NCBI GenBank assembly: GCA_050873965.1
Contig: JBNMJS010000002.1
Coordinates: 10,757-74,756 of the forward strand
Length of the DNA stretch: 64,000 nt
Direction of reading: 5' to 3'
Source: UBA2883 sp050873965
GTDB lineage: Bacteria > Cyanobacteriota > Vampirovibrionia > Gastranaerophilales > Gastranaerophilaceae
The notes under the pieces are model-generated. The model was not told the DNA's origin and made no database searches. It saw only the letters and a list, made by a program, of their open reading frames with translations. The position numbers were made by a program, and so were the translations under genes. The stretch's first letter is position 1. Each line of letters starts with the position of its first letter. This document shows positions 17,660 to 27,067 of the stretch, in pieces.

Positions 17660-20146
17660 ATGAAAGAAAGTTATTTTCCACAGGAATTAGAAAAAAGATG
17701 GCAAAAGTATTATGAAGATAATAATACTTTTAAAACATATAATGATAGTGATAAACCTAAATATTTTGCTCTATCAATGTTTCCATATCCATCAGGTAAA
17801 CTCCACATGGGACACGTTAGAAATTATACAATTACAGATGTAATTGCTCGTTTCAAAAAAATGAATGGTTTTAATGTCTTACACCCAATAGGATGGGATA
17901 GTTTTGGTTTACCAGCAGAAAATGCTGCTATGCAGCATGGTGTTGATCCTGCAAAATGGACAGATGAAAACATTGCTTATATGACTGGTCAATTGAAAAG
18001 ATTAGGTCTTTCTTACGATTGGGATAGAGAAGTTACAACTTGTAAGGAAGAATATTATAAATGGACTCAGTGGTTGTTCATTCAATTGTACAAAAAAGGT
18101 TTAGCTTACAAAAAAGAAGCAGCCGTTAACTGGTGTGACAAATGTGGTACAGTACTTGCAAATGAACAAGTTATTGATGGTAAATGTTGGAGATGTGATA
18201 GCGTTGTAGAAAAGAAATATCTTTCTCAATGGTTCTTCAAAATTACTGAGTATGCTGATACATTATTGAAAGATTTAGATTTGCTTGATGGTTGGGGCGA
18301 TAACGTTAAAACTATGCAAGCCAATTGGATTGGTAAATCTAAGGGTGCAATTTTTAGATTTAAAGTTGTAGATGCACCAAATGGTGAAGAGTTAGAAGTT
18401 CCAGTTTATACAACCAGACCAGATACTGTTCATGGTATTACTTATCTTGTTGTTGCACCTGAGTATAAAGACATTGATAAATTAACAACTCCTGAAAATA
18501 AAGAAGCAGTTGAAGAATATAGAGCAAATGCTCGTAAGATGTCTGAAATTGAACGTTTATCTACAGAACGTCCAAAAACGGGTGTTCCATTAGGTACGCA
18601 TTGTATAAATCCATTCACTGGTGAGAAATTCCCATTATGGACAGCAGATTATGCTCTTGTTGAATATGGTACTGGTGCTGTTATGGCAGTTCCTACTCAT
18701 GATACAAGAGATTTTGCTTTTGCAAAGAAATATAACTTACCAATGAAAGTTGTTATTACAAATCCTGAAAATCCATCTGATTGTAAAGACGCTGCTTATA
18801 CAGATGAGGGTGTTTTAATTAATTCAAATGAATTTGATGGTATGAAAAATACAGAAGCAAAAGAAGCAATTACTCAAAAAGCAGTTGATGGTGGATTTGG
18901 TGAATTTAAAACACAATATAGACTTAGAGATTGGTTGATTTCTCGTCAAAGATATTGGGGTGCTCCAATTCCAGTAGTTTATTGTGATAAATGTGGTATT
19001 CAACCTGTACCAGAAGATCAACTTCCTGTTAAATTACCAAAAGATGTTGATTTCTCTGTTGTAGGTAAATCACCAATTACAACATCTCCAACCTTTAAGG
19101 ATACTGTTTGTCCAGTATGTGGCGGTCATGCTGTTAGAGAAATGGATACTATGGATACATTTGTATGTTCAAGTTGGTATTACTTGAGATATGCAGATGC
19201 AAGAAATTCTGAAAAATGTTTTGATAAAGATTTAGTTAACAAGTGGTTGCCAGTTGACCAGTATGTTGGTGGTATTGAACACGCTATTCTTCACTTGTTG
19301 TATTCTAGATTCTTTACTAAGGCATTAAGAGATTTAGGTTTGCTTGATTTTGATGAACCATTCAAAAACTTGTTAACTCAAGGTATGGTTTTGAAAGACG
19401 GTGCTAAGATGTCTAAATCTAAAGGTAATACAGTTGATCCGGATGAAATCTTTGAAAATTATGGTGCTGATACTGCAAGATTATTTATCTTGTCTGATAG
19501 TCCACCAGCACGTGATTTCGATTGGTCAGATGCAGGTGTTGAAGGTTGCTACAAATTCTTAAATAGAGTTTGGAGATTGGTATCTTCTAATCAAGATAAT
19601 ATTTCTCTTGATTATAAATTACCAGAAACACTTACAAAGGCTAATGATGATTTAGTTAGAGTCGTTCACATGGCAATTAAAGCCATAACAAATGATATTT
19701 CAAATGACTTCCAATTTAATACTGTAATCTCAAGATATAGAGAATTGACTAATGCAATTTATGATTGGGTTGGTACAAAGAAAGAATTTAATGATGAAGA
19801 TAAAAATGTATTAAGTTTTGCTATAACTTCATTGATTAAATTGATGTCACCAGTTACAGTATTTATGTCAGATGAAATATGGAAAGAACTTGGTGCAAAA
19901 AATTCTATCCATGATGAAAAATGGTGTGAATATGATGAAAATCTTGCAAAAGCAAGTTCTGTAACTTTGGTTGTTCAAGTTAACGGTAAAGTTAAAGATA
20001 AAATTGAAGTTGATGCAGGTTTAGATAATGAAACCTTAAAATCAATTGCAATGGATAGTCAAAAAATTAAAGATTTAATAGCAGGCAAAACAGTTGTTAA
20101 AACAATTGTTGTACCAAAGAAATTGGTAAATATTGTTGTTAAATAA
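17660..20146 (+). CDS. leuS: Leucyl-tRNA synthetase
   Basis: An 828-residue class Ia synthetase that charges tRNA-Leu. The HIGH-type motif is HMGH near residue 49, KMSKS occurs intact near residue 583 (GAKMSKSKGN), and the CP1 editing domain between about 225 and 420 carries the threonine-rich TTRPDT motif. A zinc-type pair CxxC...CxxC is visible near residues 155-175 and again around 435-490. The start is preceded by GAGGGAAG. It is a single-gene unit, with its own promoter and a terminator at 20170. Confidence 0.98.
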   Translation: MKESYFPQELEKRWQKYYEDNNTFKTYNDSDKPKYFALSMFPYPSGKLHMGHVRNYTITDVIARFKKMNGFNVLHPIGWDSFGLPAENAAMQHGVDPAKWTDENIAYMTGQLKRLGLSYDWDREVTTCKEEYYKWTQWLFIQLYKKGLAYKKEAAVNWCDKCGTVLANEQVIDGKCWRCDSVVEKKYLSQWFFKITEYADTLLKDLDLLDGWGDNVKTMQANWIGKSKGAIFRFKVVDAPNGEELEVPVYTTRPDTVHGITYLVVAPEYKDIDKLTTPENKEAVEEYRANARKMSEIERLSTERPKTGVPLGTHCINPFTGEKFPLWTADYALVEYGTGAVMAVPTHDTRDFAFAKKYNLPMKVVITNPENPSDCKDAAYTDEGVLINSNEFDGMKNTEAKEAITQKAVDGGFGEFKTQYRLRDWLISRQRYWGAPIPVVYCDKCGIQPVPEDQLPVKLPKDVDFSVVGKSPITTSPTFKDTVCPVCGGHAVREMDTMDTFVCSSWYYLRYADARNSEKCFDKDLVNKWLPVDQYVGGIEHAILHLLYSRFFTKALRDLGLLDFDEPFKNLLTQGMVLKDGAKMSKSKGNTVDPDEIFENYGADTARLFILSDSPPARDFDWSDAGVEGCYKFLNRVWRLVSSNQDNISLDYKLPETLTKANDDLVRVVHMAIKAITNDISNDFQFNTVISRYRELTNAIYDWVGTKKEFNDEDKNVLSFAITSLIKLMSPVTVFMSDEIWKELGAKNSIHDEKWCEYDENLAKASSVTLVVQVNGKVKDKIEVDAGLDNETLKSIAMDSQKIKDLIAGKTVVKTIVVPKKLVNIVVK

Positions 20147-20169
20147 TTATATAATTTGATAATGAATGA

Positions 20170-20200
20170 GGGGGTGAAATTTTTCACCCCTTCTTTATTT
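20170..20200. terminator. Bidirectional terminator between leuS and ribD
   Basis: A GGGGTGAAA / TTTCACCCC inverted repeat (20171-20179 and 20182-20190) is followed by a T-rich stretch. It separates two convergent genes and overlaps the last codons of ribD. Confidence 0.75.
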
Positions 20201-21253
20201 TGTATATTCTATAAAAATATCATTTTCTATTTTTTTTATGGCTTTAACTTTGTACTCTTTGCATTCTGCAATGAGGTTTATATTGTCACCGTTAAAACAA
20301 GATTTGCTATTGTTGTCATTTGTTATTTTAGGTGCAATAAATTGATATAGTGTATCAACTAAGTTCTCTTTTGTAAAACTTCCACTTAGTGTGCCACCAC
20401 TTTCTACAAATATTGATGTTATTTTTTTCTCAAATAATTTTGAAAGTAAGTCTTTTAAATCAATATTGTTATTTGAAACTTTACATTTTAAAAACTCTAC
20501 GTTATTTGGAATAGACCTATTTTCAATATTTTTATTTTCATCGATTGCAATGATTATATGTCCATTTTTGTAAATTTCTGAATTAAAATTTGTTCGTAAA
20601 TTCTTATCTAAAATGACTTTTATTCTATGCAACATTTGTGGATTATCTTTGATTACGGTTTCAGAACTTGTTAAAATCGCAGAATATTTTTTTCTTAATT
20701 TTTTACCGTATAGTCTGGATTTGTTAGATGTTATCCATTTTGAATCGCCATTGTATGTTGCAATTTTACCATCTATTGTAGTTGCAGTTTTTAGTGCTAC
20801 AAAAGTTCTTTTTTCTTCAATGTTAGTAAAAAATATTTTATTTAATTCTTTGCATTCTTTTTCTAATACACCTGTTATAACTTCAATTTTTGCATCTGTT
20901 AGTTTTTTTATTCCACCACCATTGACTTTTGGATTGTTATCTTTACATCCAATAATTACTTTTTTTAGACTTCTTTCAACGATTAAATCAGCACAAGGTG
21001 GAGTCTTTCCATAATGAGAACAAGGCTCTAGATTTACAATTAAAGTTCCACCTTTTTCTTCACCATTTTTTAGTTTTAATAGTGCATCTCGTTCTGCGTG
21101 ATTTTCACCATATTTATGATGATAACCAGTAGATATTATTTCATTATTTTTGTTTAATACAACACAACCAACCATAGGATTAGGGGCAGTGTTACCTTCA
21201 CCTTTCTTTGCTAATTGTATGCATTTTTTCATTAGCTTTTCATAATCTATCAT
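20195..21253 (-). CDS. ribD: Bifunctional riboflavin biosynthesis deaminase/reductase RibD
   Basis: A 352-residue two-domain enzyme. The N-terminal deaminase (residues 1-145) has the zinc site HAERDA and EPCSHYGKTPPC. The C-terminal reductase (about 148-352) opens with the conserved ALKTATTIDGKIAT stretch and contains the family GGTLSGSF segment. It converts DARPP to ARPP in flavin synthesis. The other rib genes are not adjacent. It converges on leuS and is a single gene. Confidence 0.96.
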   Translation of the reverse strand: MIDYEKLMKKCIQLAKKGEGNTAPNPMVGCVVLNKNNEIISTGYHHKYGENHAERDALLKLKNGEEKGGTLIVNLEPCSHYGKTPPCADLIVERSLKKVIIGCKDNNPKVNGGGIKKLTDAKIEVITGVLEKECKELNKIFFTNIEEKRTFVALKTATTIDGKIATYNGDSKWITSNKSRLYGKKLRKKYSAILTSSETVIKDNPQMLHRIKVILDKNLRTNFNSEIYKNGHIIIAIDENKNIENRSIPNNVEFLKCKVSNNNIDLKDLLSKLFEKKITSIFVESGGTLSGSFTKENLVDTLYQFIAPKITNDNNSKSCFNGDNINLIAECKEYKVKAIKKIENDIFIEYTK

Positions 21254-21333
21254 ATTTGTATTTTAACCTAAAAAATGGTAATATTTAAGATGTAAGTTTA
21301 TAGTGATAAATAAGATTATAATACGAGGTTAGT

Positions 21334-21996
21334 ATGAATATTAAATATTTAGGTCATAGTGCGTTTGAAATTGAAACTAATGGTTATAAAATTTTGATTG
21401 ATCCATTTTTGGTAAAGTGTCCTGATTATGATTACTCAAAAACAACAGATATTTTTGTAACACATGGGCATGGCGACCATTTGGGTAAAGCACCACAAAT
21501 TGCAATGAAAACAGGTGCAGTTATTACAGCAGTTTTTGAATTGGCTAAATATTGTTCAAGATATGGTGTTAGTGTTAATGGGATTTCATTAGGTGGTTGG
21601 ATAAATTATGAATGGGGTAGAGCAATTGCTTTACCAGCCTTTCATTCAAGTTCAGCTGATGATGGCACTTATACAGGTTCACCAGTGGGCTTTTTATTTG
21701 AGATAGAAGGAAAAAGAATTTTTCATGCCGGTGATACTTGCTTGAATTCTGAAATGAAGGTATTAGCAGAGGTTTATAAACCTGATATTGTTATGTTACC
21801 AATTGGTGGACATTTTACAATGGATGTTGAAAATGCAACAATTGCAGCGAAATGGATTGATGCAGATATTGTTATTCCAATGCATTACAATACATTCCCA
21901 CAAGTTGAAGTTAATGATGAAGAATTTAAAAAGAAGATTTCTGATATTGGTAAGAAACCTGTTGTATTAAAAATTGAAGAGGCGATTGAAGTATAA
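21334..21996 (+). CDS. UPF0173-type metal-dependent hydrolase (UlaG-like metallo-beta-lactamase fold)
   Basis: A 220-residue protein with the metallo-beta-lactamase fold. The metal motif THGHGDHLGKA is near residue 46, a further Asp/His (FHAGDTCL) is near 131, and the final His (PMHYNTFP) is near 189. The length and the N-terminal LGHSAFEI match the UPF0173/UlaG-like group, whose members have diverse or unknown hydrolytic roles. It is followed 19 bases later by the secreted TPR protein gene. A perfect TATAAT at 21317-21322 lies just upstream. Confidence 0.85.
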   Translation: MNIKYLGHSAFEIETNGYKILIDPFLVKCPDYDYSKTTDIFVTHGHGDHLGKAPQIAMKTGAVITAVFELAKYCSRYGVSVNGISLGGWINYEWGRAIALPAFHSSSADDGTYTGSPVGFLFEIEGKRIFHAGDTCLNSEMKVLAEVYKPDIVMLPIGGHFTMDVENATIAAKWIDADIVIPMHYNTFPQVEVNDEEFKKKISDIGKKPVVLKIEEAIEV

Positions 21997-22015
21997 GTTA
22001 AGTATGGGTTTTAAT

Positions 22016-24367
22016 ATGAAAAAAAAATATATAATTTCTTTGTTATTATCATTGGTAATGTTTTCAGGTGCTGTTGGTGCTGAAACATTTGATTATCTAG
22101 AAGAAGAATCATTTGATGTAGTATTTGATTTAACAAATGATGATGTGAATGAAATTATAGATGAACAGTTATTCCTTTATTTTTTAACCTATGATAAAAA
22201 TAAAGAATTTTCTGTAAATAATAGTTATTTATATTTAAAGAGTTTTGAAACATTATCAAAAGGTCTAAAACAAATTGAAGAAGTTCCTAATGACAATAAA
22301 ATTTTAACAAAAAATGTTTCACAAAAAGAAGAAATTGTTGCAAAAACAGATACTGTTAATAAAAAAAATGAAGTAATTCCAAAAGAAATAAATTTGGAAT
22401 TATCAAAAAAAGAAATTTCAAATAACGTTGTTGTTCAACAAGAACAAATTAAACATGTAAATTCAAAAAATATTGAGAAAAAAGTTCTAAAAGAAAATTT
22501 TAACAATATGATGAAAGATGGCGTTACTGCCAGTTTGTTAGATGAATCTATTGAAAATTCTAATGCTGTATTTAGAACTGTTAACAAAATGGAAACACCT
22601 AGTATTTCTGTGAAACAAGAAGAATGTAAAACAGAAAAAGTTGTAGAAGAAAAAGTTGCATTTGTTCAAAAAGATAATTCAGAAAATGTAGAAAAGAAAG
22701 AGGTTACACCTGAAATTGCCAAAGAAGAAGTTGTGAAAAAAGATGAACAACCTAAAGTCTTGGAGGACAATTCAAATAAAGTCGTAGAACCTCAAGCTGA
22801 AAATATTGTTGATATATCTCAAGACAAAGATATTGTTGCAATAAATGAAAAGATAAAAAAAGATAATACCAATTTATCTTTGTATTATAAACGTGCAATG
22901 GTTTATATACAAAAGGGCTTGTACTTAGATGCAATAAGAGAATTTAATTTTGTATTAGATTATAAACCAATGCATGAGGGCGCATATTTTAATCGTGCTA
23001 TTTCAAAATATCGAATAAATGATACAAATGGTGCATTAGATGATTTAAGAAAAGCAATCGGTATTAAACCAACAGATTATGCATATATTGCTTGTGGAAA
23101 TATTAAATCTGAATATTTTAATGATTTTAATTCAGCAATTGAAGATTTTACAAAGGCAATAGAACTAAATCCTAAATCTAAAGAAGCATTTTATAATAGA
23201 GGACTTTCTTATATGAAATTAGGAAAGTATTCTGAAGCAAAAGAGGACTTTAATAAGGTTTTGGCATTTGCTCCAAATGATGTTGATACAAATACTAATT
23301 TAGGCTTGATAAATGATAAATTAAAGGATTATAAATCAGCAATATATCATTATAATAAAGTTCTTACAGGTACATCTGCTGATTACAAAATATATTTTGC
23401 AATTGGTGTTGATTGTATCAATTTGAAAGATTATCAAAACGCAGTTGTTGCATTTTCTAAATGTATTGAATGTGATAACAAGAAAAAAGATGCATATTAT
23501 AATAGAGGTTTGGTTTACGAAAGATTAGGACAAACTAAAAATGCTGAAAGTGATTATACAAAAGCATTAGAGTTAGATAGCAATTATGTAAAATGTTATA
23601 ATAGCAGAGCCGTTTTGAAAATGAATAATTCTGATTTTAATGGTGCGATAGAAGACTATAATAAGGCTCTTGCTTTATCACCTCGTTCTGCTGAAATTTA
23701 TTATAATAGAGGTATTGCAGAATATAATGCTGATAGATTGCAGAATGCATTAGCTGATTTTACAAAAGCGATTTCAATTACTCCAGATAATTCAAAAATT
23801 TATTATAATAAAGCCGTTGTAGAAGAACAATTGAAAAATTTTAAACCTGCAATTCTTAATTATACAAAGGCTATAGAATTTGACGCTACTTGTTATCAAG
23901 CATATATTGGTAGAGGCTTGATATATTCAAGACAAGGTAAAATTAAATTGGCATTAGAAGATTTGGATATGGCAATAAAAATAAATCCAAAAGATGCTGA
24001 TACTTTTTATAATAAGGGTTTAATTTATTATCAACAAACTAATTATAAAGAAGCATTGGATTGTTTTAACAAAACTATTGAATTAAATGCTAATCATATC
24101 GGAGCATTAACAAATAGAGGTGCAATTAGGTATATTTTGAAAGATTATAAAGGAGCAATTGAAGATTGTTCAAAAGTAATTGATGTTGATAATAATTGTG
24201 AGAATGCATATTTTAATAGAGGTATGTCATATTTGATATTGCAAAATTATGAAAAAGCACATGTCGATTTTACAAGGGCTTATGATATAAATCCGAAGAA
24301 TGAAGAAGCACGTAGATATATGATGTACACTAAAAAAATGATGATAAATTATAAAGACGTAGTATAA
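22016..24367 (+). CDS. Secreted tetratricopeptide-repeat protein
   Basis: A 783-residue protein. The chosen start (ATG 22016) gives a clean signal peptide: MKKK, a hydrophobic core, cleavage near AVGA-ET at residues 19-23. ATG 22004 is an in-frame alternative; the TTG further up overlaps the previous gene. Residues about 60-270 are low-complexity, Lys/Glu/Val-rich and probably disordered. From about 284 to the end there are roughly fourteen TPR units with the repeating Y-x-N-R-G pattern (YYNRGLVYERLG, YYNRGIAEYNAD and others). TPRs mediate protein contacts, so an outer-membrane or periplasmic scaffold is the likely role. It lies 8 bases before nadK. Confidence 0.85.
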   Translation: MKKKYIISLLLSLVMFSGAVGAETFDYLEEESFDVVFDLTNDDVNEIIDEQLFLYFLTYDKNKEFSVNNSYLYLKSFETLSKGLKQIEEVPNDNKILTKNVSQKEEIVAKTDTVNKKNEVIPKEINLELSKKEISNNVVVQQEQIKHVNSKNIEKKVLKENFNNMMKDGVTASLLDESIENSNAVFRTVNKMETPSISVKQEECKTEKVVEEKVAFVQKDNSENVEKKEVTPEIAKEEVVKKDEQPKVLEDNSNKVVEPQAENIVDISQDKDIVAINEKIKKDNTNLSLYYKRAMVYIQKGLYLDAIREFNFVLDYKPMHEGAYFNRAISKYRINDTNGALDDLRKAIGIKPTDYAYIACGNIKSEYFNDFNSAIEDFTKAIELNPKSKEAFYNRGLSYMKLGKYSEAKEDFNKVLAFAPNDVDTNTNLGLINDKLKDYKSAIYHYNKVLTGTSADYKIYFAIGVDCINLKDYQNAVVAFSKCIECDNKKKDAYYNRGLVYERLGQTKNAESDYTKALELDSNYVKCYNSRAVLKMNNSDFNGAIEDYNKALALSPRSAEIYYNRGIAEYNADRLQNALADFTKAISITPDNSKIYYNKAVVEEQLKNFKPAILNYTKAIEFDATCYQAYIGRGLIYSRQGKIKLALEDLDMAIKINPKDADTFYNKGLIYYQQTNYKEALDCFNKTIELNANHIGALTNRGAIRYILKDYKGAIEDCSKVIDVDNNCENAYFNRGMSYLILQNYEKAHVDFTRAYDINPKNEEARRYMMYTKKMMINYKDVV

Positions 24368-24375
24368 GGAATATT

Positions 24376-25167
24376 ATGAAAATAGCAGTAGTTTTAAATA
24401 AATCTATTTCTGAAACGGAAAAAGTTTTAGAACAAATCAAAACAAAGTTTGATAAGTCTGATTTTGATTATGAAATATTAGATATTGATAATTTGAAGTC
24501 AGGTTATGATTTTGTTTGTGCCGTTGGTGGTGATGGAACTATGCTTAAAACTTCTCGTTTCTTTGCTAAAACTGGTACTCCTGTAATGGGAATAAATTTA
24601 GGTAGATTAGGATTTTTATCTCTTGTTACATTAGAAGAGATAGATTCTATGATAGAGATGATAAAAGCAAATGATTATGTTGTACAAGAAAGAATTATGT
24701 TGAAATCTTCAGGTTGTATGGCATTAAATGATTTTGTAATAAAAGGACATTCTTTGATTAGAACATCAAAATTTAATTTATTTATTAACGATAAATTAGT
24801 TAGTGAATATATTGCTGACGGTCTTATTATATCTACTCCAACAGGCTCAACAGCGTATGGTTTATCGGCTGGTGGTCCAATCTTGTCACCGGTATTAGAT
24901 GCTTTTGTTATTGTACCTATTTGTGCTCATACAATGACTGCTAGACCATTGGTTATTCCTGCATCAGAGAAAGTTTCTGTTAAAAGTGTAGATGAATTTT
25001 TAGATGTATCTTGCGATGGACAAGAAACAATTACTAATGTGAAAGAAGTTAATATTGAATTGTCAGAGTATAGGGCAAAATTAGTATTTCCTAAAGATGA
25101 AAACTTCTATTCAATTTTGAGAAATAAACTTCATTGGGGAGTTTTTCCAGGTTGTAAAACATTATAG
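24376..25167 (+). CDS. nadK: NAD kinase
   Basis: A 263-residue ATP-NAD kinase that makes NADP. The catalytic GGDGT motif is at about residue 51, followed by NLGRLGFLS (about 74) and the nucleotide-binding TPTGSTAYGLSAGGPI (about 155). Family length is normal. It is preceded by AAGGA and follows the TPR gene by 8 bases, probably in one transcript. Confidence 0.95.
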   Translation: MKIAVVLNKSISETEKVLEQIKTKFDKSDFDYEILDIDNLKSGYDFVCAVGGDGTMLKTSRFFAKTGTPVMGINLGRLGFLSLVTLEEIDSMIEMIKANDYVVQERIMLKSSGCMALNDFVIKGHSLIRTSKFNLFINDKLVSEYIADGLIISTPTGSTAYGLSAGGPILSPVLDAFVIVPICAHTMTARPLVIPASEKVSVKSVDEFLDVSCDGQETITNVKEVNIELSEYRAKLVFPKDENFYSILRNKLHWGVFPGCKTL

Positions 25168-25263
25168 ATTTGTATAAAGATTATCCCATCTAGTTCTATT
25201 TATATCTAATTGGCTAATATCTTTTTTATTTTATAACGATAATATAAAAATAAAGGAGGATTT

Positions 25264-26097
25264 ATGGCTAGTATATGTGCTTCACCGGTTAGTGAATTAA
25301 AAGAATTAAAGGATATTTTTATAGAATTAACTGCGAAAAATTGTAATAAACGTTGTAAGGAATGTTATATAAATTTCCCATTTTCAAAGAGTGTGAAAGA
25401 TTTTATTAAACTAGATTTGATAAAAAAATCTTTGGAACAATTGAGAGATAATAATTTAAACTGTATTTATTTGACAGGTGCTGAACCAATGACTCACCCT
25501 GATTTTAATACAATATTACGTTTGTGTTTGAAGAAATCTAATGTATGTATTTTTACTAATGCTACATTTATTAACGAGAAAAAAGCAAGATTTTTAAAGA
25601 ATGTTGAAATGGAATCTAATCATCAAATATTATTTAAAATATCTTTTGCTCATTATGATGAAATGAAAAATGATAGTGTACGTTCTAGAGGTTCTTATCG
25701 TCAAAATATGTATGCTTTGAAATGTTTAGATAAATACGATTTTACAAATATTATATGTGTTTCTAATTATTATAAAGAGGAACATTGCAAGATTATTTCT
25801 GTTTTTCAACAACAATTGGTTGATAGTGGTATAGAAAATGCTGTAATTCAAATCAATGAATGGTGTGACGGTAGTGTGTCAGATATTTCTGATATACAAG
25901 GTAGTCTAGATTGTATGACAAGTAGAACATTAACAGGAAATGGTATATTTTCTTGTCCATTTTTAGCAAATGATTATCGAGGTAGAATGGGTAGTGATTT
26001 TACAGATTTTTCTAAAAGTGTTCGTTTAGAAACTCCTTATTGTTCATCTTGTATGAAAAATAAAGAAAAAATGTTTAGTGTTGATATAGATTGGTAA
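25264..26097 (+). CDS. Radical SAM protein, unknown substrate
   Basis: A 277-residue protein with the radical SAM cluster motif Cys27-x3-Cys31-x2-Cys34 (CNKRCKEC) and the second strand TGAEPMTHPDF, matching the GGEP-type SAM-contact region. The C-terminal part contains further cysteines (CPFLAND, then CSSC), suggesting a small SPASM-like auxiliary [4Fe-4S] site, although spacing is not canonical. The ribosome site AAAGGAGG is the strongest in the window, implying good translation. No peptide precursor gene is seen next to it. Substrate is unknown. Confidence 0.82.
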   Translation: MASICASPVSELKELKDIFIELTAKNCNKRCKECYINFPFSKSVKDFIKLDLIKKSLEQLRDNNLNCIYLTGAEPMTHPDFNTILRLCLKKSNVCIFTNATFINEKKARFLKNVEMESNHQILFKISFAHYDEMKNDSVRSRGSYRQNMYALKCLDKYDFTNIICVSNYYKEEHCKIISVFQQQLVDSGIENAVIQINEWCDGSVSDISDIQGSLDCMTSRTLTGNGIFSCPFLANDYRGRMGSDFTDFSKSVRLETPYCSSCMKNKEKMFSVDIDW

Positions 26098-26108
26098 TGA
26101 CAATATAG

Positions 26109-26140
26109 CAGAAAGGGATATTTTATCTCTTTCTGTTGTA
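26109..26140. terminator. Terminator hairpin between the radical SAM gene and pdxA
   Basis: CAGAAAGGGAT (26109-26119) pairs with ATCTCTTTCTG (26125-26135), with one G-T wobble. The T-tract is weak on both sides. It sits between convergent genes. Confidence 0.6.
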
Positions 26141-27067
26141 TTATAAAACACATTTTATCGCTTCTATCATAGATGATGGATTTGCAATATTTTCACCTGC
26201 TATATCAAAAGCAGTTCCGTGTGATGGAGATGTTCTTATAAAATCTAGTCCAATCGTCATATTTACTGTTTTGTCACCAGCAACAGTTTTTATAGGAATA
26301 AGTCCTTGATCGTGATACATTGCGATATAACAATCGTAAGGTGCATTTTGATTATTGAAATAATTCTTTGCAGCATCAACGAAAATTGTATCAGATGGTA
26401 ATGGTTTTGTTATATTGATACCTTTTTTATGTAATTTTTCTACTGCTGGTATGATTGTTTCTAATTCTTCTGTTCCCAATATTCCACCTTCTCCGGCATG
26501 AGGATTTAGTGAACATAGAGCAAAATTAGGTGTTTGAATTTTATAATGTTTTTTGAAAAATTCATTTAATCGAAGAACTTTTTCTATAATCAAATCTTCA
26601 GTAATATTTATATCTTTCAAAGCACAATGTCTTGTTAATAACAAAACGTTAAAACCTTTTGATACAAATAGCATTTCAGCTTTTTGACCATCGTGTGCAA
26701 GATAATGCTCAAGGACTTCTGTTTGTCCATTAAACTTGTGTCCTGCAAGATAAAAAGCTTCTTTTGAAATAGGTGCAGTAACGATTGCTTTTGGTTTTAT
26801 CTCGCAAGCTTTTTTTAAGCAATTGAACGAATACTCTCCAGACTCTTTTGTTAATTGTCCGTATTCAACCTGACCATTAAAATCTATATCAATAATTTCA
26901 TAGTTATGGTTTAATTTGTCGTATGTTTCAAAATTTTGTTTATTTGTAATTATTACAATTCTATCGTCGGGAATATCAAGACTGTTTAAGGCTTTGATGG
27001 TTATTTCTGTACCTATGCCGTTAATATCACCTGTAGTAATTGCAATTTTATTCTGGTATTTGTTCAT
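26141..27067 (-). CDS. PdxA-family dehydrogenase (4-hydroxythreonine-4-phosphate or D-threonate/erythronate phosphate dehydrogenase)
   Basis: A 308-residue PdxA-fold NAD-dependent dehydrogenase. The N-terminal ITTGDINGIGTE, the central LNPHAGEGGILGTEE (metal and substrate contacts) and C-terminal RTSPSHGTAFDIAG motifs are all present. Canonical PdxA acts in pyridoxal phosphate synthesis. Here the gene overlaps by 20 bases a four-carbon acid sugar kinase. In established work that pairing marks PdxA2, which oxidises and decarboxylates kinase-made D-threonate or D-erythronate 4-phosphate. Either role, or both, is possible. Confidence 0.88.
   Translation of the reverse strand: MNKYQNKIAITTGDINGIGTEITIKALNSLDIPDDRIVIITNKQNFETYDKLNHNYEIIDIDFNGQVEYGQLTKESGEYSFNCLKKACEIKPKAIVTAPISKEAFYLAGHKFNGQTEVLEHYLAHDGQKAEMLFVSKGFNVLLLTRHCALKDINITEDLIIEKVLRLNEFFKKHYKIQTPNFALCSLNPHAGEGGILGTEELETIIPAVEKLHKKGINITKPLPSDTIFVDAAKNYFNNQNAPYDCYIAMYHDQGLIPIKTVAGDKTVNMTIGLDFIRTSPSHGTAFDIAGENIANPSSMIEAIKCVL

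Noticed and set aside
20156..20350. Plus-strand frame after leuS
   Set aside because: It starts in the terminator and runs antisense to ribD, with no ribosome site.
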